Source of the DNA: Mucilaginibacter agri
Lineage (GTDB): Bacteria; Bacteroidota; Bacteroidia; Sphingobacteriales; Sphingobacteriaceae
Direction: 5' to 3'
DNA: 64,000 nucleotides
Assembly: GCF_009928685.1 (NCBI RefSeq)
Contig: NZ_WWEO01000038.1
Location: forward strand, 1-64,000
Positions 19,133 to 29,147 of this stretch are shown piece after piece. The stretch's first letter is position 1. Each line of letters opens with the position of its first letter. The notes below the pieces were generated by a model. The model was not told where the DNA came from, searched no databases, and saw nothing but the letters and a program-made list of their open reading frames with translations. A program made the position numbers and the translations under genes.

Positions 19133-20260
19133 ATGAAAATTCTGTATATAGTTCCTTCCTATAAACCTGCATATGTTTACGGCGGGCCAATTGAATCGGT
19201 AGCCAAACTTTGTGAAGGTATTGCCGAAGCGGGAAACGAAGTACATGTGTATACCACAACTGCCAACGGAGCAACGGAGCTTCCAGTAAATGTGAATGAG
19301 GAGGTAAATGTGGATGGCGTTTTAGTAACTTACTTTAAACGCATCACCAAAGATCATACACACCTTTCGCCTGCCTTGTGGAGGCAATTACGTAAAACTG
19401 TTAAACAATATGATCTGGTGCATATCCAGTCGTGGTGGAATCCTCTGGTTGTTTACGCAGCTTATATCTGTTATAAAAAGGGAGTGAAATTTATAGTCTC
19501 ACCGCGAGGTATGCTGAGTAATTACATTATAAATTCGGGGCAAAGCGCGGCCAAAAAGCTTATTCATAACACAGTTGGTAAGTCAACCCTGGGCAAATCT
19601 TATTTTCATGCAACTGCAGATACGGAGTACAAAGAGTGTGAAGAAATAATACCCGGCTGGAAAGGTTTTGTAATACCCAACATATTGTCTCTTCCCAACG
19701 TAGAAATCAAACCGGCCGATAATGTTGTATTTACGATGATCTTTATGTCGCGTATTCATCCCAAAAAGGGTATAGAACTTTTGATGGAAGCGATTAGCAG
19801 GCTTAGTTTCAACGTGCTGCTTAAAATTGCTGGCTCTGGAGACGACGCATACATTGAAGAACTGAAGTCGCTGGCAGAAAAATTGGGCATAACATCAAAA
19901 ATAGAATGGCTAGGCTGGCAAAATAGAGAACAGAAATTCACGGAATTGATGAATGCCGATTTGTTTGTGCTTACGTCCTACAATGAAAATTTTGCCAACG
20001 TGGTAGTCGAATCCTTACATATGGGTACCGCTGTGCTGGTATCGCATGACGTTGCTTTATCAAGCTTCGTGGCGAAAGAGAACATGGGGTGGGTAACCTC
20101 GCTGCAGATGGAAAGTATTTTGTCTAAAATAGATGAGGCACACCGGGATAAAACAAAGCGGTTAAGAATTCGAGAAGAAGGGAGAACAACCATTGCAAAA
20201 GTTTTTGCAGAGAAAAAGCTTATCAATGATTATATAAGAGAATATCGCAAAATATTATAA
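19133..20260 (+). CDS. GT4-family glycosyltransferase
   Basis: The 375-residue GT-B enzyme has the N-terminal Gly-rich acceptor loop (VPSYKPAYVYGGPIESVAKL, residues about 7-26). The C-terminal donor domain shows FMSRIHPKKGIELLMEAI and the E-x7-E type segment NENFANVVVESLHMGTAVL. It belongs with the preceding glycosyltransferase in the surface-glycan cluster. The sugar specificity is not visible. Confidence 0.87.
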   Translation: MKILYIVPSYKPAYVYGGPIESVAKLCEGIAEAGNEVHVYTTTANGATELPVNVNEEVNVDGVLVTYFKRITKDHTHLSPALWRQLRKTVKQYDLVHIQSWWNPLVVYAAYICYKKGVKFIVSPRGMLSNYIINSGQSAAKKLIHNTVGKSTLGKSYFHATADTEYKECEEIIPGWKGFVIPNILSLPNVEIKPADNVVFTMIFMSRIHPKKGIELLMEAISRLSFNVLLKIAGSGDDAYIEELKSLAEKLGITSKIEWLGWQNREQKFTELMNADLFVLTSYNENFANVVVESLHMGTAVLVSHDVALSSFVAKENMGWVTSLQMESILSKIDEAHRDKTKRLRIREEGRTTIAKVFAEKKLINDYIREYRKIL

Positions 20261-20364
20261 ATTCTGTTTGTTGCAAGTTGATTAAGAAAAAGTCGAAATA
20301 GGGTTGTAAATGATAATTTTGAGTATTATTTCTTGACGTTTTTATAATCTAAACCATTTATTAT

Positions 20365-20372
20365 TATCTTTG
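20365..20372 (+). promoter_or_regulatory. -7 element giving a near-leaderless mRNA for the GT2 gene
   Basis: TATCTTTG matches the Bacteroidota -7 consensus and ends only five bases before the ATG at 20378. The -33 region is weak (TTTA at 20341-20344). If used, transcription would begin at or next to the start codon. Confidence 0.5.
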
Positions 20373-20377
20373 GAACA

Positions 20378-21163
20378 ATGGATACCGTACAGCCGGAGTT
20401 ATTACAAGCACTAATTCTGACAAAAAATGAAGAACCAAACCTTAAAAGAGTTCTCGATAAACTAACCTGGTTAGATAAGGTGGTTGTTTTGGATAGTTTT
20501 AGTACTGATGGCACCTTAAAAATTGCTGCACAATATCCCAACTTACAGGTTCACCAGCGCATATTTGATACCCACGCAAATCAATGGAATTATGGATTGG
20601 ATCTTCTTGAAACCAAATGGGTACTAAGTCTCGATTCAGATTACGTACTTCCTGAAGATTTTATCGCCGAGACAAAGCAAATCATTGCAACCGGCGAAAA
20701 AGCTGCATATGAGGCTGGATTTGAGTTTTTGGTTTTCGGTCACCGTCTTAAACGTAATAATACACAACCAAGACCGGTGCTATTTACAAAAGCAGATTGC
20801 AGATATTTTGACGACGGCCATACACAACGATTGCGCATTAACGGCGAAACGGGGTCATATAAAACCTTAATATGGCATGATGATCGTAAGGCGTTAACCC
20901 GGTGGCTAAGCAACCAATCGGGGTATTCATTAAAAGAGTGTAAAATGCTTTTGGAGACTGATAATAGCAAGTTAGGCCTCAATTCTAAATTAAGAAAAAC
21001 TAAGATATTTGCCCCCTTCCTCGTATTCTTTTATTGCTTGTTCGCAAAAGGATTAATATTTAAAGGTTGGGCCGGCTGGCACTATACATTGCAAAGAACG
21101 ATGGTTGAAATGCTGTTAGCCATCAGGCTGATTGAAGCGGAAAAATTAGGAGAGACAGCGTAA
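20378..21163 (+). CDS. GT2-family glycosyltransferase, WaaE/KdtX-like
   Basis: The 261-residue GT-A enzyme has the opening LILTKNEEPNL near residues 12-22, the VVVLDSFSTDGT segment and the metal-binding DSD at 86-88 (LSLDSDYV). A hydrophobic segment near 208-230 may anchor it to the membrane. WaaE-like members add glucose or a similar sugar to the heptose region of LPS core. The presence of gmhA in the cluster is compatible with that but does not prove it. It ends one base before the acetyltransferase gene, so the two are coupled. Confidence 0.82.
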   Translation: MDTVQPELLQALILTKNEEPNLKRVLDKLTWLDKVVVLDSFSTDGTLKIAAQYPNLQVHQRIFDTHANQWNYGLDLLETKWVLSLDSDYVLPEDFIAETKQIIATGEKAAYEAGFEFLVFGHRLKRNNTQPRPVLFTKADCRYFDDGHTQRLRINGETGSYKTLIWHDDRKALTRWLSNQSGYSLKECKMLLETDNSKLGLNSKLRKTKIFAPFLVFFYCLFAKGLIFKGWAGWHYTLQRTMVEMLLAIRLIEAEKLGETA

Positions 21164-21164
21164 T

Positions 21165-21734
21165 ATGTCAGTTGCCACAACGGATCCGATATCAAAAGTT
21201 AAGTTAGGGGCCTTTAGCGCAACAGGCTTTAACCGTGGCGCCGGCAAGATTAAAGAAACCATTTGGTATCTTTTTAAAATGTTATTCTTTTTGAGTGCTT
21301 TCCCATTCCCAAGCAGTTTAAAATGTTGGTTGTTGAGAATGTTTGGTGCCAGGGTGGGTAACGGAGTGGTAATTAAACCACGTGTTAACATTCATTTTCC
21401 GTGGAAATTGGATTTAGGTAACGATGTTTGGATAGGCGAGGAGGCCTTGTTGTTGAATTTCGAATTACTAACAATAGGGAATGACGTGTGCGTTTCGCAG
21501 CGTGCATTTTTGTGTGGAGGTAATCATAATTATAAAGATCCTGCCATGCCGTACCGAAATGGTGCCATCACGTTAAAAGATGGTGTATGGGTAGGGGCAT
21601 GTTGTTTTGTTGGTCCGGGGGTCACTGTTGGTGTAGACACCGTAGTTTCGGCCGGTTCTGTTGTAACAGGTGATTTGAATGCAAATAGTATTTATAAAGG
21701 CAATCCGCCAGTATTTATTAAGGAACGATGGTGA
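21165..21734 (+). CDS. wcaF: WcaF-like hexapeptide-repeat acetyltransferase
   Basis: The 189-residue protein has a hydrophobic amphipathic stretch near 36-56 and left-handed beta-helix hexapeptide repeats from about 62 to 180. Typical turns include VGNGVVIKPRV, IGNDVCVSQRA and VGPGVTVGVDTVV. The GGNHNYKDP segment contains the likely catalytic His of LbH acetyltransferases. WcaF O-acetylates colanic acid intermediates using acetyl-CoA. The target here is unknown. It overlaps the next glycosyltransferase by seven bases, as wcaF and wcaI genes often neighbour. Confidence 0.82.
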   Translation: MSVATTDPISKVKLGAFSATGFNRGAGKIKETIWYLFKMLFFLSAFPFPSSLKCWLLRMFGARVGNGVVIKPRVNIHFPWKLDLGNDVWIGEEALLLNFELLTIGNDVCVSQRAFLCGGNHNYKDPAMPYRNGAITLKDGVWVGACCFVGPGVTVGVDTVVSAGSVVTGDLNANSIYKGNPPVFIKERW

Positions 21735-22996
21735 TTAAAAAAGTTCTGTTAATAGGTCATAATTTTGCACCGGAACCAACTGGTATCGGTAAGTACAATG
21801 GCGAAATGATATCCTGGTTATCATCACATGGATATGATTGTACAGTAGTAACCACATTTCCGTATTATCCACAATGGAAGGTGCAAGCACCTTATCATAA
21901 TAGTTGGTGGTGGTATAAAAAAGAAGTTATAGAGCAGCCGGGCAAATTGCCCGTTACTGTTTACCGTTGCCCGTCCTATACACCGGCTGATCCAACCGGA
22001 AAAAAGAGAATGGTTCAGGATATGTCTTTCTGGACATCCAAAATTTGGCAGGTATTTAAGCTTATACTTTTTAAGAAGAAATTTGATCTGATTATAACAG
22101 TTGCGCCTCCTTTCCATTTAGCCTATTTGGGGTTAATGTTGCGCAAGCTGAGTGGGGGAAAATTGGTTTATCACATTCAGGATTTGCAGATTGAGGCAGC
22201 TCAAGACCTTAATATTCTGTCGAACCAAACAATGTTCAGCCGTTTGTATAAAATGGAGAAGACCATTCTCGATAGTGCCGATTTTGTGAGTAGTATATCC
22301 GATGGAATGATTAAAAAGATCGAAGAAAAGGTAGATAAAAAGGTGTTGTTTTTTCCAAACTGGGCAGACACCTCTTTCTTTTCGCCATTGGACGACCGTA
22401 AAATGCTCAAGATGGATTGGGGGTTTTCGTTAGATGATGTTATATATTTATATTCGGGTGCAATTGGCGAGAAACAGGGGCTGGAAAATATTATTTTCGC
22501 TGCAGAAGAGCTTCAGCACGATGCCAATATCAAGTTTGTAATTTGTGGCTCCGGGCCTTACAGAGAAAAACTGATAGAACTTGCACAAGCGAGATCATTA
22601 ACTAATGTTAGCTTTTTGCCTGTGCAGGATAAAGAAGTATTCAACAAGTTTTTAAATATGGCAGATTTTCACCTCGTTCTGCAAAAATCAAACGCAGGTG
22701 ATCTGGTTATGCCATCGAAACTTACAACCATACTTGCGGTTGGTGGAGTAAGCATTGTTACTGCAGCTGAGGATACCTCGCTTTATAACGTTATTAACAA
22801 ATATGATGTGGGGTACATTATTCCGCCTGAAGACCGTAAAGCGCTGGTAGAAAAAATACAGGCGGTAAAAACAGCCGCCGATGTGGAGGCTAAAAGAACC
22901 AACTCGAGAGAATACGCCATCAAATATTTAAATATCGATGGTATTATGCAGACTTTTATGAACGATGTGTCTGCAGAACAAAAAGAGCTGGTATAA
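21728..22996 (+). CDS. wcaI: WcaI-like glycosyltransferase
   Basis: The 422-residue GT4-type enzyme opens with VLLIGHNFAPEPTGIGKYNG, the WcaI hallmark start. It contains the long insertion with tryptophans (NSWWWYKKEV) typical of the family. The donor domain shows YSGAIGEKQGLENII. WcaI is predicted to transfer fucose to a lipid-linked intermediate in colanic acid synthesis. The gmd and fcl genes just downstream would supply GDP-fucose. Its start lies within the end of the wcaF-like gene. Confidence 0.82.
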   Translation: MVIKKVLLIGHNFAPEPTGIGKYNGEMISWLSSHGYDCTVVTTFPYYPQWKVQAPYHNSWWWYKKEVIEQPGKLPVTVYRCPSYTPADPTGKKRMVQDMSFWTSKIWQVFKLILFKKKFDLIITVAPPFHLAYLGLMLRKLSGGKLVYHIQDLQIEAAQDLNILSNQTMFSRLYKMEKTILDSADFVSSISDGMIKKIEEKVDKKVLFFPNWADTSFFSPLDDRKMLKMDWGFSLDDVIYLYSGAIGEKQGLENIIFAAEELQHDANIKFVICGSGPYREKLIELAQARSLTNVSFLPVQDKEVFNKFLNMADFHLVLQKSNAGDLVMPSKLTTILAVGGVSIVTAAEDTSLYNVINKYDVGYIIPPEDRKALVEKIQAVKTAADVEAKRTNSREYAIKYLNIDGIMQTFMNDVSAEQKELV

Positions 22997-23070
22997 ATAT
23001 AAATAAGTAAATTAGAAGCTGATCTCGTCGGCCCGACATATTTTCGGCAAAGAAAACATAGTTACCATAA

Positions 23071-24186
23071 ATGAAAAAAAAGGCATTAATAACAGGAATT
23101 ACCGGACAGGATGGAGCTTACCTGGCTGATCTATTATTATCAAAAGGATACGAAGTACACGGTATAAAACGTAGAAGTTCTTTGTTTAATACCGATAGGA
23201 TTGATCACCTGTATCAGGATCCTCACGAATCAAACAAGAACTTTTTTCTTCATTATGGAGACCTGTCAGACTCTACCAACATCATCCGTATAGTACAACA
23301 GGTACAGCCAGATGAAATCTATAACCTGGGTGCAATGTCGCACGTACAGGTAAGTTTCGAAACGCCTGAGTACACCGCTAATGCCGATGGTATTGGTACG
23401 TTAAGAGTTTTAGAAGCCGTTCGTCTGTTAGGCTTAACAAAAAAGACTAAAATATACCAGGCATCAACTTCCGAACTGTATGGTTTGGTACAGGCAGTGC
23501 CTCAATCAGAAACTACGCCGTTTTATCCCCGTTCACCGTACGCAGTGGCTAAATTATATGGCTATTGGATTACAGTTAACTATCGCGAAGCTTACGATAT
23601 GTATGCTTGCAACGGTATCTTGTTCAATCACGAGAGTCCCTTAAGAGGCGAAACCTTTGTTACCCGTAAAATCACCCGTGCGGTGGCTAAAATTGCGTTA
23701 AATCTGCAAGATAAACTTTACCTGGGTAACCTGGACGCTCAACGCGATTGGGGCCATGCTAAAGATTATGTTGAGGCAATGTACCTGATTCTTCAGCAAG
23801 AGAAACCTGAGGATTTTGTAATTGCTACCGGTATCACTACTCACGTGCGTGATTTCGTGCGCATGGCATTTGCCGAAGTAGGTATTACAGTTGAATTTAG
23901 AGGTGAAGGTGTTGACGAAAAAGGATATATAGTAAGCTGCAGCAAAGCAGAGTACCAGGTAGAAGTTGGTAAAGAGGTTGTTTGTGTTGACCCTAAATAT
24001 TTCAGACCTACAGAAGTTGATTTGCTAATTGGCGATCCGAGCAAGTGTAACGAGAAACTGGGCTGGAAACCGAAATACGATTTGCAGGCGCTGGTTAGCG
24101 AAATGGTTGTAGCCGATGTGGAATTATTCCAACGCGAGAAGTTGTTAAAGGCTTCTGGTTATGCAATTAAAAATCAGTACGAATAA
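23071..24186 (+). CDS. gmd: GDP-mannose 4,6-dehydratase
   Basis: The 371-residue short-chain dehydrogenase has the NADP-binding signature [16 protein letters not shown] at residues about 8-23 and [13 protein letters not shown], which is specific for Gmd. The catalytic Tyr-Lys pair is in [12 protein letters not shown], with the Thr/Glu pair in STSELYG. It converts GDP-mannose to GDP-4-keto-6-deoxymannose. fcl follows after nine bases, completing GDP-L-fucose synthesis. No mannose-1-phosphate guanylyltransferase is in the window. Confidence 0.96.
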   Translation: MKKKALITGITGQDGAYLADLLLSKGYEVHGIKRRSSLFNTDRIDHLYQDPHESNKNFFLHYGDLSDSTNIIRIVQQVQPDEIYNLGAMSHVQVSFETPEYTANADGIGTLRVLEAVRLLGLTKKTKIYQASTSELYGLVQAVPQSETTPFYPRSPYAVAKLYGYWITVNYREAYDMYACNGILFNHESPLRGETFVTRKITRAVAKIALNLQDKLYLGNLDAQRDWGHAKDYVEAMYLILQQEKPEDFVIATGITTHVRDFVRMAFAEVGITVEFRGEGVDEKGYIVSCSKAEYQVEVGKEVVCVDPKYFRPTEVDLLIGDPSKCNEKLGWKPKYDLQALVSEMVVADVELFQREKLLKASGYAIKNQYE

Positions 24187-24195
24187 CAGGCATTT

Positions 24196-25143
24196 ATGGA
24201 AAAAAATGCAAAGATCTATATTGCTGGCCACCGTGGTATGGTTGGTTCGGCAATATACCGAAAGCTAGAAAAGGAAGGTTATCACAATTTCGTCACCCGT
24301 GTTTCGTCAGAACTTGATCTGCGTAACCAGGAGGCCGTAGCAGAATTTTTTGCGCAAGAGAAGCCCGATTACGTTTTTCTGGCAGCTGCAAAAGTGGGGG
24401 GTATAGTTGCTAATAATACTTACCGCGCTGAGTTTTTATATGACAACCTGCAGATACAGAATAACGTTATTAACTCGTCTTACGTAAACGGGGTAAAAAA
24501 ACTGATGTTCCTGGGCTCGAGCTGTATTTACCCCAAAATGGCGCCTCAGCCGCTGGAAGAAGATTATCTGCTAACCGGCCCGCTAGAGGAAACGAATGAG
24601 CCTTACGCAATTGCTAAAATTGCGGGTATTAAAATGTGCGATGCTTACCGCGATCAGTACGGGTGTAATTTTATATCGGTAATGCCTACTAATTTGTATG
24701 GTTACAATGATAATTATCACCCTCAAAATTCGCATGTATTGCCGGCATTAATCCGCCGCTTTCATGAAGCAAAAGATACAGGTGCTGCTGATGTAACAAT
24801 TTGGGGAACCGGATCGCCAAAACGTGAGTTTTTGTTTGCCGATGATCTGGCCGAGGCATGTTTCTATCTGATGGAAAACTACGACGAAAAAGGTCTCGTA
24901 AATATCGGCACCGGCGAAGACATCTCCATCAAGGATCTCGCATTGCTAATTAAAAAGATAGTTGGTTACGAGGGCGAAATTAAATTTGATACCTCTAAGC
25001 CCGACGGTACACCACGCAAGTTAATGGACGTAACCAAGTTGCACAGCAAGGGTTGGAAACATACTATAGAGTTAGAGGAAGGTATTGCGCTGGCGTATCA
25101 GGATTTTTTAAAAAAATGGCAGGTTACATCAGCCACTAAATAA
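24196..25143 (+). CDS. fcl: GDP-L-fucose synthase
   Basis: The 315-residue epimerase/reductase has the nucleotide motif [12 protein letters not shown] near 12-23, the SSCIYP segment and the catalytic Tyr-Lys in [17 protein letters not shown]. It epimerises C3 and C5 and reduces C4 of the Gmd product using NADPH. It lies nine bases after gmd in the same operon. Confidence 0.96.
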   Translation: MEKNAKIYIAGHRGMVGSAIYRKLEKEGYHNFVTRVSSELDLRNQEAVAEFFAQEKPDYVFLAAAKVGGIVANNTYRAEFLYDNLQIQNNVINSSYVNGVKKLMFLGSSCIYPKMAPQPLEEDYLLTGPLEETNEPYAIAKIAGIKMCDAYRDQYGCNFISVMPTNLYGYNDNYHPQNSHVLPALIRRFHEAKDTGAADVTIWGTGSPKREFLFADDLAEACFYLMENYDEKGLVNIGTGEDISIKDLALLIKKIVGYEGEIKFDTSKPDGTPRKLMDVTKLHSKGWKHTIELEEGIALAYQDFLKKWQVTSATK

Positions 25144-25193
25144 CGACACTCAAAAAAATATATAATAGAATCCTATTTTAAAACGAAACAATC

Positions 25194-26504
25194 ATGAAGA
25201 TAGCAGTAGTAGGCACAGGCTATGTAGGCCTTGTAACAGGTACTTGTTTAGCAGAAACGGGAAATGATGTAACCTGCGTTGATATCAACGTACAAAAGGT
25301 AGAAAAAATGAAGGCAGGCGAACTGCCCATCTACGAACCTGGTCTGGAACAATTATTTCATCGCAACATTAGCCAGGGTCGGTTACATTTTACAACCGAT
25401 TTGGCCAGTGCAATTGCAGATGCTAAAATTATTTTCCTGGCATTACCAACCCCTCCGGGTGGTGATGGTGCTGCAGACTTAAGCTATGTATTAGGAGCTG
25501 CTAAAGACATCGCCAAAATTATCACCGACTATAAAGTTATCGTAACCAAATCAACCGTGCCTGTGGGTACCGCAGATAAGGTTAGAGCGGTAATGGCTGC
25601 CGAAACTACTATCGAATATGCTGTGGTGTCAAATCCTGAATTTTTACGCGAAGGTGTTGCGGTTGAGGACTTTATGAAGCCAGATAGAGTTGTTGTAGGT
25701 ACTACAGATGAGCGTGCCCGCAAATTAATGGCTGAGCTTTATGGCCCATATGTTCGCCAGGGAAACCCGGTTATTTTTATGGACGAGCGCTCTTCGGAGT
25801 TAACTAAATATGCGGCTAACTCTTTCCTTGCCACCAAAATATCTTTCATGAACGAGATCGCCAACATGTGCGAGCTTGTTGGTGCCGATGTGGATATGGT
25901 GCGCCGCGGTATCGGCGCCGACGAGCGTATCGGTAAGAGATTTTTATTTGCAGGTATTGGTTATGGCGGTAGCTGTTTCCCTAAAGATGTACAGGCTTTA
26001 GCAAAATCTGCAGAAGAAAATAACTACGATTTTAAGATCCTTAACTCTGTAATGAGCGTTAATGAGATCCAGAAAAAGGTATTAGTTGAAAAAGTAAAGA
26101 AATATTATAACGGCGATATCAAAGGCAAACACTTTGCACTTTGGGGCTTAGCCTTTAAACCGGAAACCGATGATATCCGCGAAGCACCGGCTTTGTACAT
26201 CATTGACGAATTAATTGCTGCCGGAGCAACTGTTAAAGCTTTTGACCCTGAGGCTATGCCTAATATCAAAGGCGTTGTTGGCGATAAAATTGCTTATGGT
26301 AACAATCCTTATGATACATTAGAAAATGCCGATGCCTTGTTGATCTTAACCGAGTGGTCTTTATTCAGAACGCCTGATTTTGATAAACTAAGCAGTGCTT
26401 TAAAAGCCAAAGTTGTTTTTGATGGTCGTAACCTTTACGATCTGGAAAAAATGATCGACTGCGGTTTCTACTATAACAGTATCGGTAGAAAAGTAGTAGG
26501 ATAA
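25194..26504 (+). CDS. ugd: UDP-glucose 6-dehydrogenase
   Basis: The 436-residue NAD-dependent enzyme begins MKIAVVGTGYVGLVTG. It has the catalytic cysteine Cys261 in GYGGSCFPKDV and the C-terminal domain motif WGLAFKPETDDIREAP. It oxidises UDP-glucose to UDP-glucuronate. The UDP-glucuronate decarboxylase gene follows, so the pair makes UDP-xylose. A hairpin in the spacer may partly separate the two. Confidence 0.96.
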   Translation: MKIAVVGTGYVGLVTGTCLAETGNDVTCVDINVQKVEKMKAGELPIYEPGLEQLFHRNISQGRLHFTTDLASAIADAKIIFLALPTPPGGDGAADLSYVLGAAKDIAKIITDYKVIVTKSTVPVGTADKVRAVMAAETTIEYAVVSNPEFLREGVAVEDFMKPDRVVVGTTDERARKLMAELYGPYVRQGNPVIFMDERSSELTKYAANSFLATKISFMNEIANMCELVGADVDMVRRGIGADERIGKRFLFAGIGYGGSCFPKDVQALAKSAEENNYDFKILNSVMSVNEIQKKVLVEKVKKYYNGDIKGKHFALWGLAFKPETDDIREAPALYIIDELIAAGATVKAFDPEAMPNIKGVVGDKIAYGNNPYDTLENADALLILTEWSLFRTPDFDKLSSALKAKVVFDGRNLYDLEKMIDCGFYYNSIGRKVVG

Positions 26505-26515
26505 TTATAGAATTA

Positions 26516-26550
26516 CAGACCATGGGCTATAGACAATAGGCCATGGTCTG
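26516..26550. repeat. inverted repeat CAGACCATGG in ugd-UXS spacer
   Basis: The 15-base arms 26516-26530 and 26536-26550 are reverse complements with one mismatch, around a five-base centre. No T-tract follows. Just after it the 12-base word ATCAACAAATTA appears twice. It resembles the microrepeat inverted repeats of the ribosomal spacers. Confidence 0.65.
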
Positions 26551-26593
26551 ATTGACAAATCAACAAATTACCTCATCAACAAATTAGGGTTTT

Positions 26594-27574
26594 ATGTCAA
26601 GAAAAAGAGTACTGATTACCGGAGCAGCCGGTTTTTTAGGATCGCACCTGTGCGATAGGTTTATCAAAGAAGATTACCATGTAATTGCGATGGATAACCT
26701 GATCACCGGCGACCTGCGCAATATAGAGCATTTGTTTAAACTGGAAAACTTTGAGTTTTACAATCACGATGTGTCTAAGTTTGTGCATGTGCCTGGCGAG
26801 CTGGACTACATCCTGCACTTTGCGTCGCCGGCCAGCCCGATCGACTACCTTAAAATCCCAATCCAGACATTAAAAGTAGGTTCATTAGGAACCCACAACC
26901 TGCTGGGTTTAGCGAAAGCTAAGGGAGCGCGGATGCTTATCGCTTCAACTTCTGAAGTATATGGCGATCCGAATATCAATCCTCAGCCTGAAGAATACTG
27001 GGGTAATGTGAACCCGGTAGGTCCGAGGGGAGTATATGACGAAGCTAAACGTTTTCAGGAAGCTATAACCATGGCTTATCATACCTTCCACGGTGTTGAA
27101 ACCCGCATTGTAAGGATCTTCAATACTTATGGCCCAAGGATGCGCCTGAACGACGGACGCGTATTGCCGGCATTCATCGGCCAGGCTTTGCGAGGCGAAC
27201 CATTAACTGTATTTGGAGATGGTTCACAAACCCGTTCGTTCTGTTATGTGGATGATCTGATAGAAGGCATCTACCGCTTACTGCACAGCGATTACGCCAG
27301 CCCTGTAAACATCGGTAACCCCGATGAGATCACTATTCGCCAGTTTGGAGAAGAGATCATTAAGTTAACAGGTACAGATCAGGAACTGATCAGTTTACCG
27401 TTGCCAACAGACGATCCTAAACAAAGGAGACCGGATATTACCAAAGCGAAAGCTTTACTGGGCTGGGAACCAAAAGTGGGCAGAGCAGAAGGCTTAAAGA
27501 TCACTTACGAGTATTTTAAATCGCTGCCTGAGCACGAGATCAAACATAAAGACTTTACTTACTACAACAAATAG
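26594..27574 (+). CDS. UDP-glucuronate decarboxylase (UDP-xylose synthase)
   Basis: The 326-residue soluble SDR protein has [16 protein letters not shown] at about 7-22 and the catalytic YDEAKR. The family segments [13 protein letters not shown] and [15 protein letters not shown] are clear. It converts UDP-glucuronate, made by the preceding ugd, to UDP-xylose. It lacks the membrane anchor of animal UXS. A terminator follows, separating it from gmhA. Confidence 0.93.
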   Translation: MSRKRVLITGAAGFLGSHLCDRFIKEDYHVIAMDNLITGDLRNIEHLFKLENFEFYNHDVSKFVHVPGELDYILHFASPASPIDYLKIPIQTLKVGSLGTHNLLGLAKAKGARMLIASTSEVYGDPNINPQPEEYWGNVNPVGPRGVYDEAKRFQEAITMAYHTFHGVETRIVRIFNTYGPRMRLNDGRVLPAFIGQALRGEPLTVFGDGSQTRSFCYVDDLIEGIYRLLHSDYASPVNIGNPDEITIRQFGEEIIKLTGTDQELISLPLPTDDPKQRRPDITKAKALLGWEPKVGRAEGLKITYEYFKSLPEHEIKHKDFTYYNK

Positions 27575-27605
27575 CCGAAAATTTGGTTAACTGTATAAAA
27601 TGAAG

Positions 27606-27640
27606 AGACAAAAAGCTGGGTTTACCCGGCTTTTTGTCTT
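27606..27640 (+). terminator. rho-independent terminator after the UXS gene
   Basis: A 15-bp stem (27606-27620 with 27625-27639, one G-T pair) with loop TTTA contains five A-T pairs beside the loop-proximal GC block. It lies over an upstream in-frame ATG of gmhA, ruling that start out. Confidence 0.85.
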
Positions 27641-27674
27641 AAAGATATTATACATTTACTGCTTTTTAAATCAT

Positions 27675-28268
27675 ATGCTGTCCTTAATAGAAGCGCACAT
27701 AAGTGCATCAATAGATACCAAGAAGAGGCTTTTGAACGATAAAGCATTAGTTAACACAATTCTGCAATCAACAGAATTAGTTATACAGGCTTATCGCAAT
27801 AATAATAAAACGCTTGTTGCCGGTAACGGCGGCAGCGCTGCGGATGCCCAACACATTGCTGCCGAGTTTGTAGTAAGGTTTAATTTTGATCGCCCCGGCA
27901 TACCGTCTATTGCGTTAACTACCGATACGTCTATGCTTACCGCAACTGGTAATGATTATGGTTTCGAGCGTCTTTTTGCCCGCCAGGTGCAGGCGCAGGG
28001 CAATGCAGGCGATGTTTTTATAGGCTTATCTACCTCTGGCAATTCACCAAATATTATTAAAGCCCTGGAAGCTTGCAAAGAGAAGGGCATTAAAACCATT
28101 GGCCTTACAGGCGAAAGCGGCGGTAAAATGGCCGATCTGTGTGATATTTGTATCAAAGTACCATCGTCTGAAACCCCGCGTATACAGGAAGCACATATAC
28201 TTATTGGGCATATTATATGCCACATTGTTGAAGATACGCTTTTTGGTCATCTCAATGCAAAATCCTAA
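27675..28268 (+). CDS. gmhA: sedoheptulose-7-phosphate isomerase (SIS domain)
   Basis: The 197-residue protein is read from the ATG at 27675. The in-frame ATG at 27600 lies in the preceding terminator. The SIS fold shows GNGGSAADAQHIAAEFV, the GLSTSGNSPNI phosphosugar loop and the C-terminal IQEAHILIGHIICHIVE with active-site Glu and His. GmhA makes D-glycero-D-manno-heptose 7-phosphate for LPS or S-layer glycans. The kinase, phosphatase and nucleotidyltransferase partners are not in the window. rfbD follows after 24 bases. Confidence 0.92.
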   Translation: MLSLIEAHISASIDTKKRLLNDKALVNTILQSTELVIQAYRNNNKTLVAGNGGSAADAQHIAAEFVVRFNFDRPGIPSIALTTDTSMLTATGNDYGFERLFARQVQAQGNAGDVFIGLSTSGNSPNIIKALEACKEKGIKTIGLTGESGGKMADLCDICIKVPSSETPRIQEAHILIGHIICHIVEDTLFGHLNAKS

Positions 28269-28292
28269 ATTGTTAAACTACGTATATTAATA

Positions 28293-29144
28293 ATGACTAA
28301 AACCTTAGTATTTGGTGGTTCGGGGCAATTAGGCCAGTGCCTCACAGCTGTAGCCGAACGAACGGGATTTGAAGGTATTATATTTCCTGCCGAAGGTGAG
28401 GCAAATATTCTAAATATTCCAGCACTAACCGAACTGTTCAAAAGGCATCAGCCTCAATACATTATCAATTGTGCTGCCTATACTGCGGTTGATAAAGCCG
28501 AAGATGAAGCCGACGCAGCCCGAAAGGTAAATAGAGACGGGGCAGAAAACCTGGCAAAGCTTTGTAAGCAGTACAACAGTACACTTGTTCATATTTCTAC
28601 CGATTTTGTATTTCAGGGAGACACACCGAAATTGTTAAATGAGGAGGATGAAACCCTTCCCATCAGCGTTTACGGCCTTACCAAGTTGGAGGGCGAGCAG
28701 GTTATTGAGGAACATACCGAGCAGTACTATATATTGCGCACCAGTTGGTTGTACTCAGAATTTGCCAATAATTTTGTAAAAACAATGTTAAAACTAGCTT
28801 CGGGAAGAACCGAGCTTAACATTATTGCCGACCAGGTTGGCACACCAACATATGCCATTGATTTAGCCGCCGCGATACTACACATTATTAAAAATGATAA
28901 TCAGCAATATGGTGTTTACCACTACAGTAATGAAGGGGTAACATCATGGTATGATTTTGCTGTGAATATTTTTGATATTGCAGGAGTAGAGATCAAGGTA
29001 AACCCGATCAAAACATTTGAGTATCCCACCAAGGCTACCCGGCCTAAATTTTCGGCAATGGATAAATCGAAAATAAAGTCAACATTTAACCTCAACATTC
29101 CGTATTGGAGAGATAGTTTAATAGCGTGTATTAAAGCATTATAA
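28293..29144 (+). CDS. rfbD: dTDP-4-dehydrorhamnose reductase
   Basis: The 283-residue SDR protein has the nucleotide motif FGGSGQLGQCL at 7-17, the INCAAYTAVDKAE signature, and the Tyr-Lys pair in SVYGLTKLEGE. It performs the last step of dTDP-L-rhamnose synthesis at the expense of NADPH. It is only three bases before rfbA. rfbB and rfbC are absent from the window. Confidence 0.95.
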   Translation: MTKTLVFGGSGQLGQCLTAVAERTGFEGIIFPAEGEANILNIPALTELFKRHQPQYIINCAAYTAVDKAEDEADAARKVNRDGAENLAKLCKQYNSTLVHISTDFVFQGDTPKLLNEEDETLPISVYGLTKLEGEQVIEEHTEQYYILRTSWLYSEFANNFVKTMLKLASGRTELNIIADQVGTPTYAIDLAAAILHIIKNDNQQYGVYHYSNEGVTSWYDFAVNIFDIAGVEIKVNPIKTFEYPTKATRPKFSAMDKSKIKSTFNLNIPYWRDSLIACIKAL

Positions 29145-29147
29145 TAA

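Noticed and set aside
27600..27674. Longer start for gmhA
   Set aside because: The extra codons are inside a strong terminator; the SIS family begins at MLSLIEAHI.
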